Numbered from the stretch's first letter, positions 7,802 to 16,682 are shown. The stretch: 64,000 nucleotides of DNA from Carboxylicivirga linearis (GCF_018271995.1 NZ_JAGUCO010000009.1:1-64000), one strand, 5' to 3'. Notes: generated from the letters alone by a model not told the origin. Numbers and translations are program-made.

Positions 7802-8824
7802 ATGAAAGCAATAGTAAAAGATTATGGAGGCTCGTTGTTTCTGATTGTTTTAGGAATAGCAATGATTATTATAACGCGCAATCCTGAATCCTATTCACCT
7901 GAGAACACTGATTTTATTGATGGAGTACTTTCAGAAGATCCTAAAGAAGGAGTTCATGATGAAAGTGAAGATTATATAGGAGTCTGGGTAAAGGGATATG
8001 ATAATTTTTACGAGTTTTCAAGCTGTTCTTATAATGATAGAATTGCTGCGGATGTTAAACAATTGAGAGCTGGTGACCAGATTTCATTTTACGCCAAAAA
8101 AGACAATTCATCAATTACCTTTCCATGGAAAGGAAAAAAGTACAAAACATATGGCATTTGTGATGCTTCGTCACCCAAAGTTGGTAAGATTATAAAATTC
8201 GAGCAATTTAATCGTTGCAATGATTTTCAGTCTAATGTAGTTATTCCCATATTAAGTGGTATTCTGATGTTGATGGGAGTATTTCAATTTATTCGACAGC
8301 AAAAAGACAGAGTGAATAAAAATGAAATTAGCTCTTTACAGATGGGGCGATTAAAAAATACAGATGAAATAATAAAACTACGGCCCGACAGACTAACATT
8401 TGTTTTAAGAAACAGCTATTTCTCATTTTTCCTTATTGGTTTCGGATTGTTTTTTAATTATCCATTTGATTTAAATGACATACATACAATTGGAGCAATA
8501 ATGATTTTATGTGGACTTTATATGTTATTCCACTATAGATTGATACATGATAAGATCAATTATATGATTGATTCGTCTGGCATCCATATTACAAAGATTT
8601 CGGTATTATTTCAAAGCGAGATGAATGTAATTAGATACAACTCAATTAAAGAGGTTATATATAGACAAGCATTTTATGAATCCGGAAAGAATGTTGGAAC
8701 TATTCTAATAGATAACGGAGATACCAATAGTGATGGAGAAAAAGTTTATAGTAGAATTATTGGAGTTGAGAACTATAAAGAAATAGCCAGATTAATTTTA
8801 GAGAGAGCAGATTTGAACCAATAA
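7802..8824 (+). CDS. Membrane protein of unknown function with PH-like C-terminus
   Basis: 340 residues. Hydrophobic helices are visible at about 9-25, 149-165, 204-221 and 227-246. Between the first and second helix lies an extracytoplasmic domain with three cysteines. The C-terminal 90 residues (IDSSGIHITKISVLF, then VIRYNSIKEVIY) have the look of a bacterial PH-like beta domain facing the cytoplasm; that is an inference from pattern only. I do not recognise the family. The gene stands alone after a copy of the 155-base repeat and is followed by a small lipoprotein gene; both lie between the two repeat copies. Confidence 0.6.
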   Translation: MKAIVKDYGGSLFLIVLGIAMIIITRNPESYSPENTDFIDGVLSEDPKEGVHDESEDYIGVWVKGYDNFYEFSSCSYNDRIAADVKQLRAGDQISFYAKKDNSSITFPWKGKKYKTYGICDASSPKVGKIIKFEQFNRCNDFQSNVVIPILSGILMLMGVFQFIRQQKDRVNKNEISSLQMGRLKNTDEIIKLRPDRLTFVLRNSYFSFFLIGFGLFFNYPFDLNDIHTIGAIMILCGLYMLFHYRLIHDKINYMIDSSGIHITKISVLFQSEMNVIRYNSIKEVIYRQAFYESGKNVGTILIDNGDTNSDGEKVYSRIIGVENYKEIARLILERADLNQ

Positions 8825-8945
8825 TAGCGACCAATATGCTGAAAATAAAGCTAGGCTTGACGCAAGTGCAATACGAGTTACTTTTTTTAGCCAAGGTGGT
8901 AGAGAGGCATTAGCAAACCCGTTACAAACAAAAGGAGATAATGTT

Positions 8946-9605
8946 ATGAATATGAATAAATTAATTATTGCAATTTTAGTTATAGCCACAACTTCTTGCT
9001 CTAACGGCAAACTAACCAAACTTTCGATTAACTGTTTATGCAGTGTTTCAGAACACTTTGTTGCAAGTACTGACGAAGAGGATAATCATACAAAAGAATT
9101 TTCCTTCACTAATAGTAAGCTGTTTGACTATGGTGTTGCCAAGGAAGACTTTGCATTAAGTTCTGCCATATTAATAAAAAATGAATTTGAAATAGATTCA
9201 GCTTCGGTTATAAAAATTAGTCTTGTTACAGAAAATGGAAACAAGAAGAAAACCAAATCCTTTACCTATGAGCAAGAGCGTATTGAACAACTCTCTCTTA
9301 AATATTATGAAATAGAGACTTTAATTAATGAATTCGTTAGAAACATTTATGCGAATAATTTTTCAGAATGTAGAAAACTAACTGATATTCAAATTGAAGA
9401 AGAAGAATTTAATTCAATTATGAGTCAAGTATTAGAGTGGCTTGAAAAAGAATATATTGACACCAGAATTGTTGGTTATTCTATAAGTGAATTAGGATAT
9501 GAAATAAATGGAGGTGTTTGGACAACAAATGAAATACTTAATCTTTTTACAATGACCCTTAAAGAAGCTGATGACGGATTGAAGATAATTGCTTTCAATT
9601 TCTAA
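8946..9605 (+). CDS. Small putative lipoprotein, unknown function
   Basis: 219 residues. The N-terminus (MNMNKLIIAILVIATTSC) is a lipoprotein-type signal with Cys18 as the likely lipidation site, although Thr at position -3 is not ideal. A purine-rich AAAGGAG lies 10 bases before the ATG, a better ribosome site than most genes here have; the ATG two codons later would also work. The mature part is rich in Glu and Asn and has no recognised domain. It shares the repeat-bracketed block 7592-9779 with the preceding membrane protein gene, which suggests that they arrived together, but no functional link is visible. Confidence 0.6.
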   Translation: MNMNKLIIAILVIATTSCSNGKLTKLSINCLCSVSEHFVASTDEEDNHTKEFSFTNSKLFDYGVAKEDFALSSAILIKNEFEIDSASVIKISLVTENGNKKKTKSFTYEQERIEQLSLKYYEIETLINEFVRNIYANNFSECRKLTDIQIEEEEFNSIMSQVLEWLEKEYIDTRIVGYSISELGYEINGGVWTTNEILNLFTMTLKEADDGLKIIAFNF

Positions 9606-9625
9606 AAATTTACAACTGCCCATTA

Positions 9626-9779
9626 TTCACCGCAGTCACAAAAATAAAGTTTGGCGAAGTTTGTAACTTCGTCACTTATTAAAAGTAGTTTGCAACTACT
9701 AAACAAAGCAATATAAGCAGTTAATGATAGTCAGAGACCACTTTGTATCAATCGAAAACACAAATTCGTTTAGCAATGA
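9626..9779. repeat. Long direct repeat, copy 2
   Basis: Second copy of the repeat at 7592-7748, same orientation. Differences are a few substitutions and small gaps, for example in the segment after CTTTGTAT. In this copy the palindrome AGTAGTTTGCAACTACT is more symmetrical than in copy 1. The start of the gene at 9836 follows after a short AT-rich spacer. Confidence 0.85.
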
Positions 9780-9835
9780 GGTACGGCTCATTAATATAAA
9801 GTTAACCAACATCAACCTTTAACCCGATAAATGCA

Positions 9836-10582
9836 ATGAACCAACTTAAAACCTTATTTAGTTCCAATATCCCGATGGATTGCCATATTCTAAAAGGAAG
9901 ATTAGAATGTGAGAGCATTGATTGTTTTGTTTTTGATGAAAACATCGTTTGGCTGAATCCTTTTAGAGCCGTTGCCATTGGAGGAGTAAAACTAAAGGTT
10001 CCCTCTGATCAACTGGAGCTTGCACGTAAAATATTACTACACATAAAAAAAGGCTTTTTGTTCGACGAAGAAGGAGGGTACCCAATTACAGAAGCCTTGC
10101 AATCGGAATATGATAAACAGCAAGATGTATTGCGAATCAAATCAGAAATTCGTTCTCAACCCTCATTGCTTGATGCACCGGACGAAATTAAATCAACTAT
10201 TCTTAGTCGTGATGAAATAGATTTATTGCTGGTTGCAGAAAAAGAATTTCAAACCTTGTCAAAGCAAAAATTCCAATTTGTCTGGAAAGATTTCCTTTCG
10301 GAATTATTAGATTTTGACGGGAATGTATTTGAATACCTGAGGCCTAAGCCTGTTGAATATTTTCAGGATAAGGAGTTGGTAGAAAACTACCAATCATACG
10401 ATGCTTCGGGTGTAGATATACCTTGCCCCAATTGTCAATCGCATAATACAAGTAAGGGATATGCCATTGATTATAAATGGGATTTCTTGTATTTATTTTT
10501 ATCTCTGTTGTTAGTCATACCATTTCCCCTGATACGAAAAAAAACACATTGTTTTAATTGTGGTTATGATTTTAAAAACTAA
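9836..10582 (+). CDS. DUF2007-domain protein with C-terminal zinc-ribbon and membrane helix
   Basis: 248 residues. Residues about 3-70 fit DUF2007 (a small PII-like fold often called putative signal transducing protein). The C-terminus carries two CxxC pairs, CPNC and CFNC, separated by a hydrophobic helix (about 213-232: LYLFLSLLLVIPFPL). The cysteines could make a split zinc ribbon across a membrane hairpin. The protein is probably membrane-attached with the DUF2007 domain in the cytoplasm. The function is unknown. It begins 57 bases after the second repeat copy and is followed by a degraded gene. Confidence 0.65.
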   Translation: MNQLKTLFSSNIPMDCHILKGRLECESIDCFVFDENIVWLNPFRAVAIGGVKLKVPSDQLELARKILLHIKKGFLFDEEGGYPITEALQSEYDKQQDVLRIKSEIRSQPSLLDAPDEIKSTILSRDEIDLLLVAEKEFQTLSKQKFQFVWKDFLSELLDFDGNVFEYLRPKPVEYFQDKELVENYQSYDASGVDIPCPNCQSHNTSKGYAIDYKWDFLYLFLSLLLVIPFPLIRKKTHCFNCGYDFKN

Positions 10583-10625
10583 AGAACTTTCTTTATTAAA
10601 ATTAGTTGTAATACAGAATAGTGAG

Positions 10626-10880
10626 ATGAAAAATGCTTTGGAGGTGAAAATGCAAATTGGCACTGTCGATCTTTGCTAAAAAGAAAACAGCATGAGCTGG
10701 ATTATAATTCTTTTATTAATGCCCAATATTTTGAAGACGATTTATACCCTCAACTAACCTTTAAAGTGGAAGACAAGGAGAAAGGATAAAATCCAATATG
10801 CTTGATATTTTAATTCAAGATTCAAACGAACCGATTTATTCTAAAATGGTTATAAGAACAGAATGGGTAAAAAGGAAGTA
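10626..10880 (+). pseudogene. Frameshifted gene remnant
   Basis: Protein-like stretches follow one another in three different frames: NALEVKMQIGTVDL (10626-10679), then HELDYNSFINAQYFEDDLYP onwards to about 10788, then MLDILIQDSNEPIYSKM from 10798 to the start of the next gene. No single frame spans them. The acidic, structured composition suggests that a former gene was broken by at least two frameshifts. I do not recognise the family, and chance open stretches cannot be excluded. Confidence 0.35.
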
Positions 10881-11444
10881 GAGACATATTATCCCAAAAG
10901 CAAAACAGATTGGCGAAACTGGCTAGAGAAAAATCATCAGTTGAAAAAAGCTGTATGCCTTATTTTTTATAAAACATCAACAAATGCTCCATCCATTAGC
11001 TGGAGTGAAGCGGTTGATGAGGCGCTTTGCTTTGGATGGATAGATAGCACGAAAAAGACTCTTGATAAAGAGAGGTATATGCAATATTTTACAAGAAGAA
11101 AGCCAAACAGTAATTGGTCAAAAGTAAACAAAGAAAAAGTAACCAAACTCATTCAAAACAACCAAATGTCAAAGGCCGGATATGATAGTATAGAAACGGC
11201 TAAACAAAATCGGTCATGGACAATATTAGATGAAGTAGAAGCGCTTAAAATTCCGGATGATTTAATTGAGCAATTGAAAAAATATAACAATGCTATCGAA
11301 TACTTTGATAGTTTAAGTAAGTCTAATAAAAAGATATTGTTGCATTGGATAGTTTCTGCCAAGAGACCTGAAACCAGAAAAAGTAGGATTAACGAAATTG
11401 CTAAATCGGCCAGTCAAAGTCTAAAACCAAAACAATTTCGATAA
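10863..11444 (+). CDS. YdeI/OmpD-associated family protein
   Basis: 193 residues, typical for the family. Recognisable blocks are the start with YPKSKTDWRNWLEKNH, the centre SWSEAVDEALCFGWIDSTKK, the FTRRKPNSNWSKVNKEKV motif, and the late WIVSAKRPETRKSRINEI segment near the C-terminus. YdeI-like proteins are small cytoplasmic proteins of unclear activity, in some species linked to peptide or bacteriocin tolerance. The gene is alone and starts within the 3' part of the remnant before it. The family assignment is confident; the function is not known. Confidence 0.85.
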   Translation: MGKKEVETYYPKSKTDWRNWLEKNHQLKKAVCLIFYKTSTNAPSISWSEAVDEALCFGWIDSTKKTLDKERYMQYFTRRKPNSNWSKVNKEKVTKLIQNNQMSKAGYDSIETAKQNRSWTILDEVEALKIPDDLIEQLKKYNNAIEYFDSLSKSNKKILLHWIVSAKRPETRKSRINEIAKSASQSLKPKQFR

Positions 11445-11512
11445 AAACTAAGGGTGGCTTACAATATCTTGTATTTCTGCTAAAAATTATAATTAAAAAA
11501 GGCACTTATCAA

Positions 11513-11914
11513 ATGGAATACTTGGGTTCTTGTTTATGCAAAGGAATTAAATTTAAAGTTGCAGGTGATTTTGAGAGTTTTTATTTATGCCATTGCAGAT
11601 ATTGCAGGAAAGATACCGGTGCTGCTCATGCTGCAAATTTATTTTTCACAACAGCTAAGCTTGAATGGATAAAAACGGAAACTGAAATGAAAATATTTCA
11701 ACCACATAAAAGCAATCATGTGAAAGCCTTTTGTACTAATTGTGGTTCAGCTCTGCCCAATTTACAAATGGACGGTAAACTGTTAGTAGTTCCGGCAGGA
11801 TGTTTAGATACAACATTAGCAATACGACCTAATGCACATATTTTTATCTCAAACAAAGCAAGTTGGGATGATTCGTTGGAAGAAATAAATACATTTGAAC
11901 GTTTCCCGGAATAA
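11513..11914 (+). CDS. GFA (CENP-V) family zinc-binding protein
   Basis: 133 residues. Zinc ligands of the GFA fold are all present: Cys7 and Cys9 in GSCLCKG, Cys26, Cys28 and Cys31 in CHCRYC, and Cys74 and Cys77 in CTNCGS. The family is named for glutathione-dependent formaldehyde-activating enzyme, but most members have no proven reaction, so that label should not be taken as function. It is likely a soluble cytoplasmic protein. It is a single gene between accessory neighbours with no obvious partner. Confidence 0.85.
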   Translation: MEYLGSCLCKGIKFKVAGDFESFYLCHCRYCRKDTGAAHAANLFFTTAKLEWIKTETEMKIFQPHKSNHVKAFCTNCGSALPNLQMDGKLLVVPAGCLDTTLAIRPNAHIFISNKASWDDSLEEINTFERFPE

Positions 11915-12059
11915 GAAAAATTTGCTGCGGTTGTATAAAAAACATGGCGCATGCTAGTAATATAAAGGGTATAGAATGCTCAAACCGGATAGCGACTCGC
12001 TAAGTTTAAAGTCCTTATTCGCATTTGGCAAATCCACAATCAGTTAATTACAATTAAAA

Positions 12060-12428
12060 ATGAAACTATATACTATTTGCAAAGATTGTAAGAAAGAAAT
12101 TGGAATATGGACTTGGGCTACGGATCGTGTAGAATTAAAAATGAACCATGGACAAGACATGCAGCTTCATTGTAATCATTGTAAAAAGACTAACGATTAT
12201 TTAATAGAAGACTTAAAAGCCAAAGACAACCAAATTGCAATATTGATTGGTATAACGGTATTTATTATTGGGACACCAACCCTTTTAATTTTTTTGTGGG
12301 ATTACATATGGCAATCCGGATTATATGCTGTATTTGGACTAGTTGCGATTATAGGAATTCCAAGTCTTATTTATTCCGTAATTAGCAAAAATGACCTTGA
12401 CAGAGTTAGAAATTTTAACAGAAGCTAA
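12060..12428 (+). CDS. Small zinc-ribbon membrane protein, unknown
   Basis: 122 residues. CKDC (8-11) and CNHC (38-41) form a zinc-ribbon-like pair, followed by two hydrophobic helices (about 59-80 and 88-107) and a short charged tail. The ribbon is probably cytoplasmic. I do not recognise a named family. The spacer before it contains the palindrome TAGCGACTCGCTA at about 11989, possibly another intergenic repeat. Confidence 0.6.
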   Translation: MKLYTICKDCKKEIGIWTWATDRVELKMNHGQDMQLHCNHCKKTNDYLIEDLKAKDNQIAILIGITVFIIGTPTLLIFLWDYIWQSGLYAVFGLVAIIGIPSLIYSVISKNDLDRVRNFNRS

Positions 12429-12574
12429 TCGACTTTGAATAAAGTAGGAATGAATAATTAAATAGAAAAAACTAACTACAACGTAAGAAGAAAATACCTG
12501 CCAGGGCGCTGACGCTATAGAGAAAAAGCATTCTGCATAAAATTAACAAATGAGAATTTTGATTTTAAAATATG

Positions 12575-12596
12575 TATTTAGACATTTGTCTAAATA
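12575..12596. promoter_or_regulatory. Operator-like palindrome before sdpR
   Basis: A perfect inverted repeat with 10-base arms, TATTTAGACA and TGTCTAAATA, separated by two bases. It ends 14 bases before the ATG of the ArsR/SdpR-type regulator. ArsR-family repressors bind such palindromes and usually repress their own operon, so this is the obvious autoregulation site. The position close to the start codon means binding would block transcription initiation or early elongation. Confidence 0.7.
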
Positions 12597-12610
12597 TAGA
12601 AATGAATTAA

Positions 12611-12886
12611 ATGAATATTGTTTTTAAAGCATTAAATGATCAGACTCGTAGAAGCATTCTTGATATGCTTAAAGAAAAAGATATGTCAGCTGGAGAGATT
12701 GCAGACCAATTTGAATTTTCCCGCGCGACAATATCTCATCATTTAGAACTTTTGTATCATGCCGATTTAGTATCAAGTGTCAAGAAAGGACAATTCATTA
12801 TTTATTCTATTAATACAACAGTTCTCAATGAGATTTCAAAATGGATTGTCGAATTAATTGATAATAAAAATGAAAACAAAAAGTAA
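12611..12886 (+). CDS. sdpR: ArsR-family autorepressor, SdpR-like
   Basis: 91 residues. A single winged-helix domain: FKALNDQTRRSILDML at the start, the recognition-helix region SRATISHHLELLYHADLV, and the wing KKGQFIIYSI. There is no cysteine metal-binding motif, which fits the SdpR branch and argues against a metal sensor. In Bacillus SdpR represses sdpRI until SdpI sequesters it at the membrane. Here the same order is kept: the next gene encodes an SdpI-like protein and overlaps by 17 bases. The perfect palindrome at 12575-12596 is the probable operator. No sdpABC toxin genes are near. Confidence 0.85.
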   Translation: MNIVFKALNDQTRRSILDMLKEKDMSAGEIADQFEFSRATISHHLELLYHADLVSSVKKGQFIIYSINTTVLNEISKWIVELIDNKNENKK

Positions 12887-13520
12887 TTTTAAGAAAGAAA
12901 TACCAATTTTAGTAGTCGTCCTGCTTCCTTTATTATTCATCCTGTTAGGAAACGATTATTTAAATAAGGTAGTTGAAATTAATTGGATTCAACCTAAACT
13001 GATTCCAATAAGGACATTGATCTCAATATTTATTGGAGTAAGTATATTGATATATGGACTTATGCTATTTGTTCAAAGGATAGACCCTAAAAAAAAGAAT
13101 TACGAAGCTTTTGAATCTTCATTTTATAAGATCCGATTCATAGTTTCATTATTTATGACAGCTATAACTGGACTATTTGTTGCTTCAAATATTGGAATTG
13201 TTATTGATGAGCTTAAAATTTTACGAATCTCAACCTTCGTGTTATTAGCAGTAATTGGAAACTATTTATATAGTGTTAAACCAAACTGGTTTATTGGATT
13301 TAGAACTCCATGGACACTTGATAATGAGAATGTATGGAGAAAGACGCATCATTTTGGAGCAAAAATTATTGTTGGATTCAGTATAATTGGGCTAATTGTA
13401 TCTATGATTCCGCAAAAAGAGGGTATCAGTTTGATTGTTTTTTTTAGTATCATTATGATAATGGTAATGATACCGATAATCTATTCATATTTTTTGCATA
13501 AAATATTGACAAATAAATAG
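12870..13520 (+). CDS. sdpI: SdpI-family membrane protein
   Basis: 216 residues from the ATG at 12870; a TTG at 12858 would add four residues. Six hydrophobic helices are visible. The SdpI signature is clear: VKPNWFIGFRTPWTLDN followed by VWRKTHHFGAKI. SdpI gives immunity to the SdpC toxin in Bacillus and also holds SdpR at the membrane to relieve repression. In Bacteroidota the pair occurs without the toxin, so a role in tolerance to a foreign toxin or in membrane-stress signalling is an inference. Overlap with sdpR indicates coupled translation. Confidence 0.85.
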   Translation: MKTKSNFKKEIPILVVVLLPLLFILLGNDYLNKVVEINWIQPKLIPIRTLISIFIGVSILIYGLMLFVQRIDPKKKNYEAFESSFYKIRFIVSLFMTAITGLFVASNIGIVIDELKILRISTFVLLAVIGNYLYSVKPNWFIGFRTPWTLDNENVWRKTHHFGAKIIVGFSIIGLIVSMIPQKEGISLIVFFSIIMIMVMIPIIYSYFLHKILTNK

Positions 13521-13655
13521 CTACAGTCTACCGGAAATGCATGACTAAGTTTGCTCGTCCTGACACCTTTGTCAAGCACAATATTTAAAACGAACTGAAA
13601 GCTGTATATGATTGCTTAAATATTTTGGAAATATTACAATTAAAGAGAAGGTTCC

Positions 13656-14237
13656 ATGCAGAACAAATTAGTAGACTATTTTTCAAGAATATCACCACTT
13701 TCAAAAGAAGAGGCGGACGCCATTGCTGAAAGTATGCAAACGAAGAAATTCAAGAAGGGTGACTTCCTGATTGAAGAAGGTCAGATCTCAACCAAAACCT
13801 ATTTTATTCTGGAAGGTTGTGTCAGAGAATATATTCTTACTGATGGAGAAGAAAAAACGACTAATTTCTTTACCGAAGAACAATGGGCTATTTCATTAAA
13901 CAGCTTTACCCCACAAAATGCATCAAAGCACAATTGGATTTGTGCAGAAAATACCTTGGTGGTGGAAGGAGACGAGCAGCAAGGGCAGGCCCTTTTCAAG
14001 CGCTTTCCCCGGTTTGAAACAATTTCCAGAACCATAATGGAAGCTGCCTTTGCCGAACAAAAAGAAGCATTGACCTCTTATTATACCGATTCGCCTGAGC
14101 AACGTTACTTGAAACTTATGAAATCGAGGCCCGACTTATTCCAGCGAATCCCCCAATATCATCTGGCAAGTTATATTGGCGTGACTCCCGAATCACTAAG
14201 TAGAATAAGAAGACGTATTGCCTCGGCATTGGACTAA
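13656..14237 (+). CDS. Crp/Fnr family transcription regulator
   Basis: 193 residues. The N-terminal part (about 10-125) is a cyclic-nucleotide-binding-type beta barrel (FKKGDFLIEEGQ, YFILEGCVREYI), and the C-terminus is a helix-turn-helix with YHLASYIGVTPESLSRIRR. There are no Fnr-type cysteine clusters, so oxygen sensing through an iron-sulfur cluster is unlikely; the ligand is unknown. It ends two bases before the convergent thioredoxin-like gene. The two FNR-like palindromes at 16746-16771 and 18218-18243 are candidate binding sites because they precede nearby genes, but nothing shows this directly. Confidence 0.85.
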   Translation: MQNKLVDYFSRISPLSKEEADAIAESMQTKKFKKGDFLIEEGQISTKTYFILEGCVREYILTDGEEKTTNFFTEEQWAISLNSFTPQNASKHNWICAENTLVVEGDEQQGQALFKRFPRFETISRTIMEAAFAEQKEALTSYYTDSPEQRYLKLMKSRPDLFQRIPQYHLASYIGVTPESLSRIRRRIASALD

Positions 14238-14239
14238 TA

Positions 14240-14731
14240 TTATGATGCCGTTGCATCCAAATTTTTAAGCATCTCCAGGAATTTTGTTTTCCCAATCTTT
14301 CCAACAGCGTAATCAATTACATTTCCTTCGGGATCAGTAAAAATGGTTACAGGTGTTCCACCAACTTTATAGAGTTTAACAAGCTCTTTTGCATAGGGGG
14401 CATCAACATTAATCATTACCGGTATAATTTGTGAGTTGATGGCTTTCATCACTTCCTTATCCGCAAAAACTTCTCGCTTCATAATGCGGCAAGGTACGCA
14501 CCACTCGCCGGTAAAAAAGAGTAGCATGTTTTTACCGGAATCGTTGGAAAGTTCCCGAGCCGAGTCAATATTATCGGCCCAGTGCACATCATTGGAAGGT
14601 ACATAAAATGAATACCCTGCATAAGTCAGAGAAAGCACAAGGAAAGAAAGCCAGAACCATCGCCAGAATGGATGCGACTTCGTTTTTTTACTCTTGGGAG
14701 AGTTGTTTGATGGATTCGAGTATCTTTTCAT
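14240..14731 (-). CDS. Membrane-anchored thioredoxin-like protein
   Basis: 163 residues. A basic N-terminus is followed by one transmembrane helix (about 25-45) and then a thioredoxin fold with the active site WCVPC and the cis-proline region GGTPVTIF. This layout places the domain outside the cytoplasm, where it would reduce or exchange disulfides. CVPC is a variant of the common CGPC. It converges with the Crp/Fnr gene and lies downstream of the serine hydrolase gene with a 15-base gap, so the two may share a transcript. Confidence 0.85.
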   Translation of the reverse strand: MKRYSNPSNNSPKSKKTKSHPFWRWFWLSFLVLSLTYAGYSFYVPSNDVHWADNIDSARELSNDSGKNMLLFFTGEWCVPCRIMKREVFADKEVMKAINSQIIPVMINVDAPYAKELVKLYKVGGTPVTIFTDPEGNVIDYAVGKIGKTKFLEMLKNLDATAS

Positions 14732-14746
14732 AGTGTAGGTTAATCT

Positions 14747-15796
14747 TTATTGCTTCTTCAGAATTTTAACAATTCTATTGTTGATGATTTCTGATAAGTT
14801 CCAATTGTATAATTTAGGATCAGTTGTACTATAAAACTCAACAATTACAGCATCAATATCTTTGTGGTATTTTGCAAAACTTTGGTATCCCGGAACCCAA
14901 CCTGCATGTTCATACTTATAAACAGAAGAATATATTTCCTGTTCCCCCGGTGCAAACAATGATCCCTGCCTACCGGGCAGGCTGGCTTCATTTAATGCCC
15001 GCACAAAAGTGCCCACGTCTTCAGCAGTTGCTAACATGCCATGTTCGTCAGCCTTTAAATCAAAGGGGTGCCCAACATGATAGCCACTCATCACATCGTC
15101 AATATTCACTTCGCTAATCGAACCGAAGGTGTGATTAAGATGTAATGGATTTAGAATTTCTTCCTGAATGAATTGAAAGTTGCTATAACCTAATGCATCA
15201 TCCATTATCTTATTAATTAAAAGATAATTGGTATTACAATATTCGTAGTCTTCGCCAGGTTCAAAATTGGCCGGTTGATCCAGTATCAATGCAAGGCTTT
15301 CTTCATAGGTTTGGGTTGGGTTTGCCCAAAAATTAGTAGCATCAGTAAAATTGGGTATACCACTTCTATGCTGTATCATCAACCGTAAAGTAATTTCTTC
15401 AGCATAAGCAATTCTTCCCACCAGTTCCGGTAAATAATCAGCTATGGTTTTATCCAGCGAAAGTCGCCCGTCACTTACTAATTTGGTGACAGCCACAGCA
15501 TCATATAGCTTACTAATGCTGGCAATTTTAAATAATGCGTGCGGATTGGCAGGTATCTGGGATTCCCGATTATGCCAGCCGGAAGCAAAGTACTGAGGTG
15601 GTTTGCCGGCCTGATCTATATAAACAATCATTCCATCAAAGCCATGATCAATGGCTTCGTCTAACTGCTCCTGAACAGTATCAGGCAGCGGAAGTATCCA
15701 GGCTTTTACCAATAACCATGGAACAAAAAATAAGGAGGATATTGATGCAACTATAAAAGCTATTCTCAGAATTCGTTTTATATTTTTCTTTGTCAT
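14747..15796 (-). CDS. Beta-lactamase-like serine hydrolase, copy A
   Basis: 349 residues. An N-terminal membrane segment (about 10-30) leads into a class C beta-lactamase / penicillin-binding-like fold. Catalytic motifs: SISK with nucleophile Ser93, the YCN triad after YEY, and HAGWVPGYQ in the place of the KTG/HxG motif. Such proteins (beta-lactamase family serine hydrolases) may be DD-peptidases or esterases; antibiotic resistance should not be assumed. A close paralogue lies at 19384-20418 on the other strand with Ser93 at the identical position. It is the upstream gene of the thioredoxin-like protein. Confidence 0.88.
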   Translation of the reverse strand: MTKKNIKRILRIAFIVASISSLFFVPWLLVKAWILPLPDTVQEQLDEAIDHGFDGMIVYIDQAGKPPQYFASGWHNRESQIPANPHALFKIASISKLYDAVAVTKLVSDGRLSLDKTIADYLPELVGRIAYAEEITLRLMIQHRSGIPNFTDATNFWANPTQTYEESLALILDQPANFEPGEDYEYCNTNYLLINKIMDDALGYSNFQFIQEEILNPLHLNHTFGSISEVNIDDVMSGYHVGHPFDLKADEHGMLATAEDVGTFVRALNEASLPGRQGSLFAPGEQEIYSSVYKYEHAGWVPGYQSFAKYHKDIDAVIVEFYSTTDPKLYNWNLSEIINNRIVKILKKQ

Positions 15797-15824
15797 AATT
15801 CAATACTTTAATCAAAAGTGATCT

Positions 15825-16682
15825 TTACAATTTTTCTTTTAGTGCTTTTCGCCAAAAGTAAATGCCAAAAACAGAAGTCACTATTGCAAACATAACTCCG
15901 TATTCGCCCAACCAATATTCAGTTCCTTCGCTTTTAATGGTTAATTCAGGCAGTATTTTTTGAATATACACATTGCTTACGGCATGAAATAGTACAGCCG
16001 GCCATAAACTATTGGATTTAAAAGTGTAGTAGGTCATCATAAATGACATAGATATAATCACAACATAAAACGAAGCTAGTTCCACGAACACATTTTCGCC
16101 ATAATATACAATTACCGGCCAGTGCCAGGTAGCCCAAATAACTCCACTGAAAACAGAAACACCGGTAAAGGAAAGTACTTTTCTTAATTCATAAATAAAA
16201 AATCCCCGCCATCCGATTTCTTCACCTAAAGTTGTTGCTGCTGACCGAATTACTTCAACGGTTCCAAGTAAGATAACAGCAATGATTACTATCGATGTTG
16301 AGTTTAAGGTTCCTATTCCAATCAAACCAATATCTTTAGCCCATACTGTAATTGTTTCTTTATTGGCTAATTCTCCTAAACCAAATATCCAGATTAGCAC
16401 ATAAGTGATGATACCATACAAGGCAGGAACAAAATAAGAGAGTCGGATATATTTCCATTTTCCCCAATTCCAATGCAGGGATGATATGGGGCGTTTTTTT
16501 ATCCTCAATGTAATTATTGCAGCTATGGCCGGACACCACATCAAAGCTCCAATGTATATCCGTGAAGGGTACAAATTCACTATTGCATAATGAAAAAGCG
16601 AACTTAATACCGTGACAATGGCAAGGAAAATTATAATTGTTTTCCAGGCTTCTTTACGTTCTGATAGAGTTTCAAGTGTCAT
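15825..16682 (-). CDS. CPBP-family intramembrane metalloprotease
   Basis: 285 residues and about eight hydrophobic helices. The CPBP (Abi) motifs are visible: GEEIGWRGFF with the EExxxR pattern, TWHWP in the next helix, and FHAVSN in the third, giving the Glu and His metal ligands. Family members cleave within membranes or take part in bacteriocin immunity and protein processing; the substrate here is unknown. It lies 28 bases upstream of the serine hydrolase gene on the same strand. An FNR-like palindrome lies 64 bases before its start codon. Confidence 0.85.
   Translation of the reverse strand: MTLETLSERKEAWKTIIIFLAIVTVLSSLFHYAIVNLYPSRIYIGALMWCPAIAAIITLRIKKRPISSLHWNWGKWKYIRLSYFVPALYGIITYVLIWIFGLGELANKETITVWAKDIGLIGIGTLNSTSIVIIAVILLGTVEVIRSAATTLGEEIGWRGFFIYELRKVLSFTGVSVFSGVIWATWHWPVIVYYGENVFVELASFYVVIISMSFMMTYYTFKSNSLWPAVLFHAVSNVYIQKILPELTIKSEGTEYWLGEYGVMFAIVTSVFGIYFWRKALKEKL

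Noticed and set aside
7592-9779. Composite transposon
   Set aside because: The two repeats contain no transposase frame and have no inverted ends, so no IS element can be claimed.
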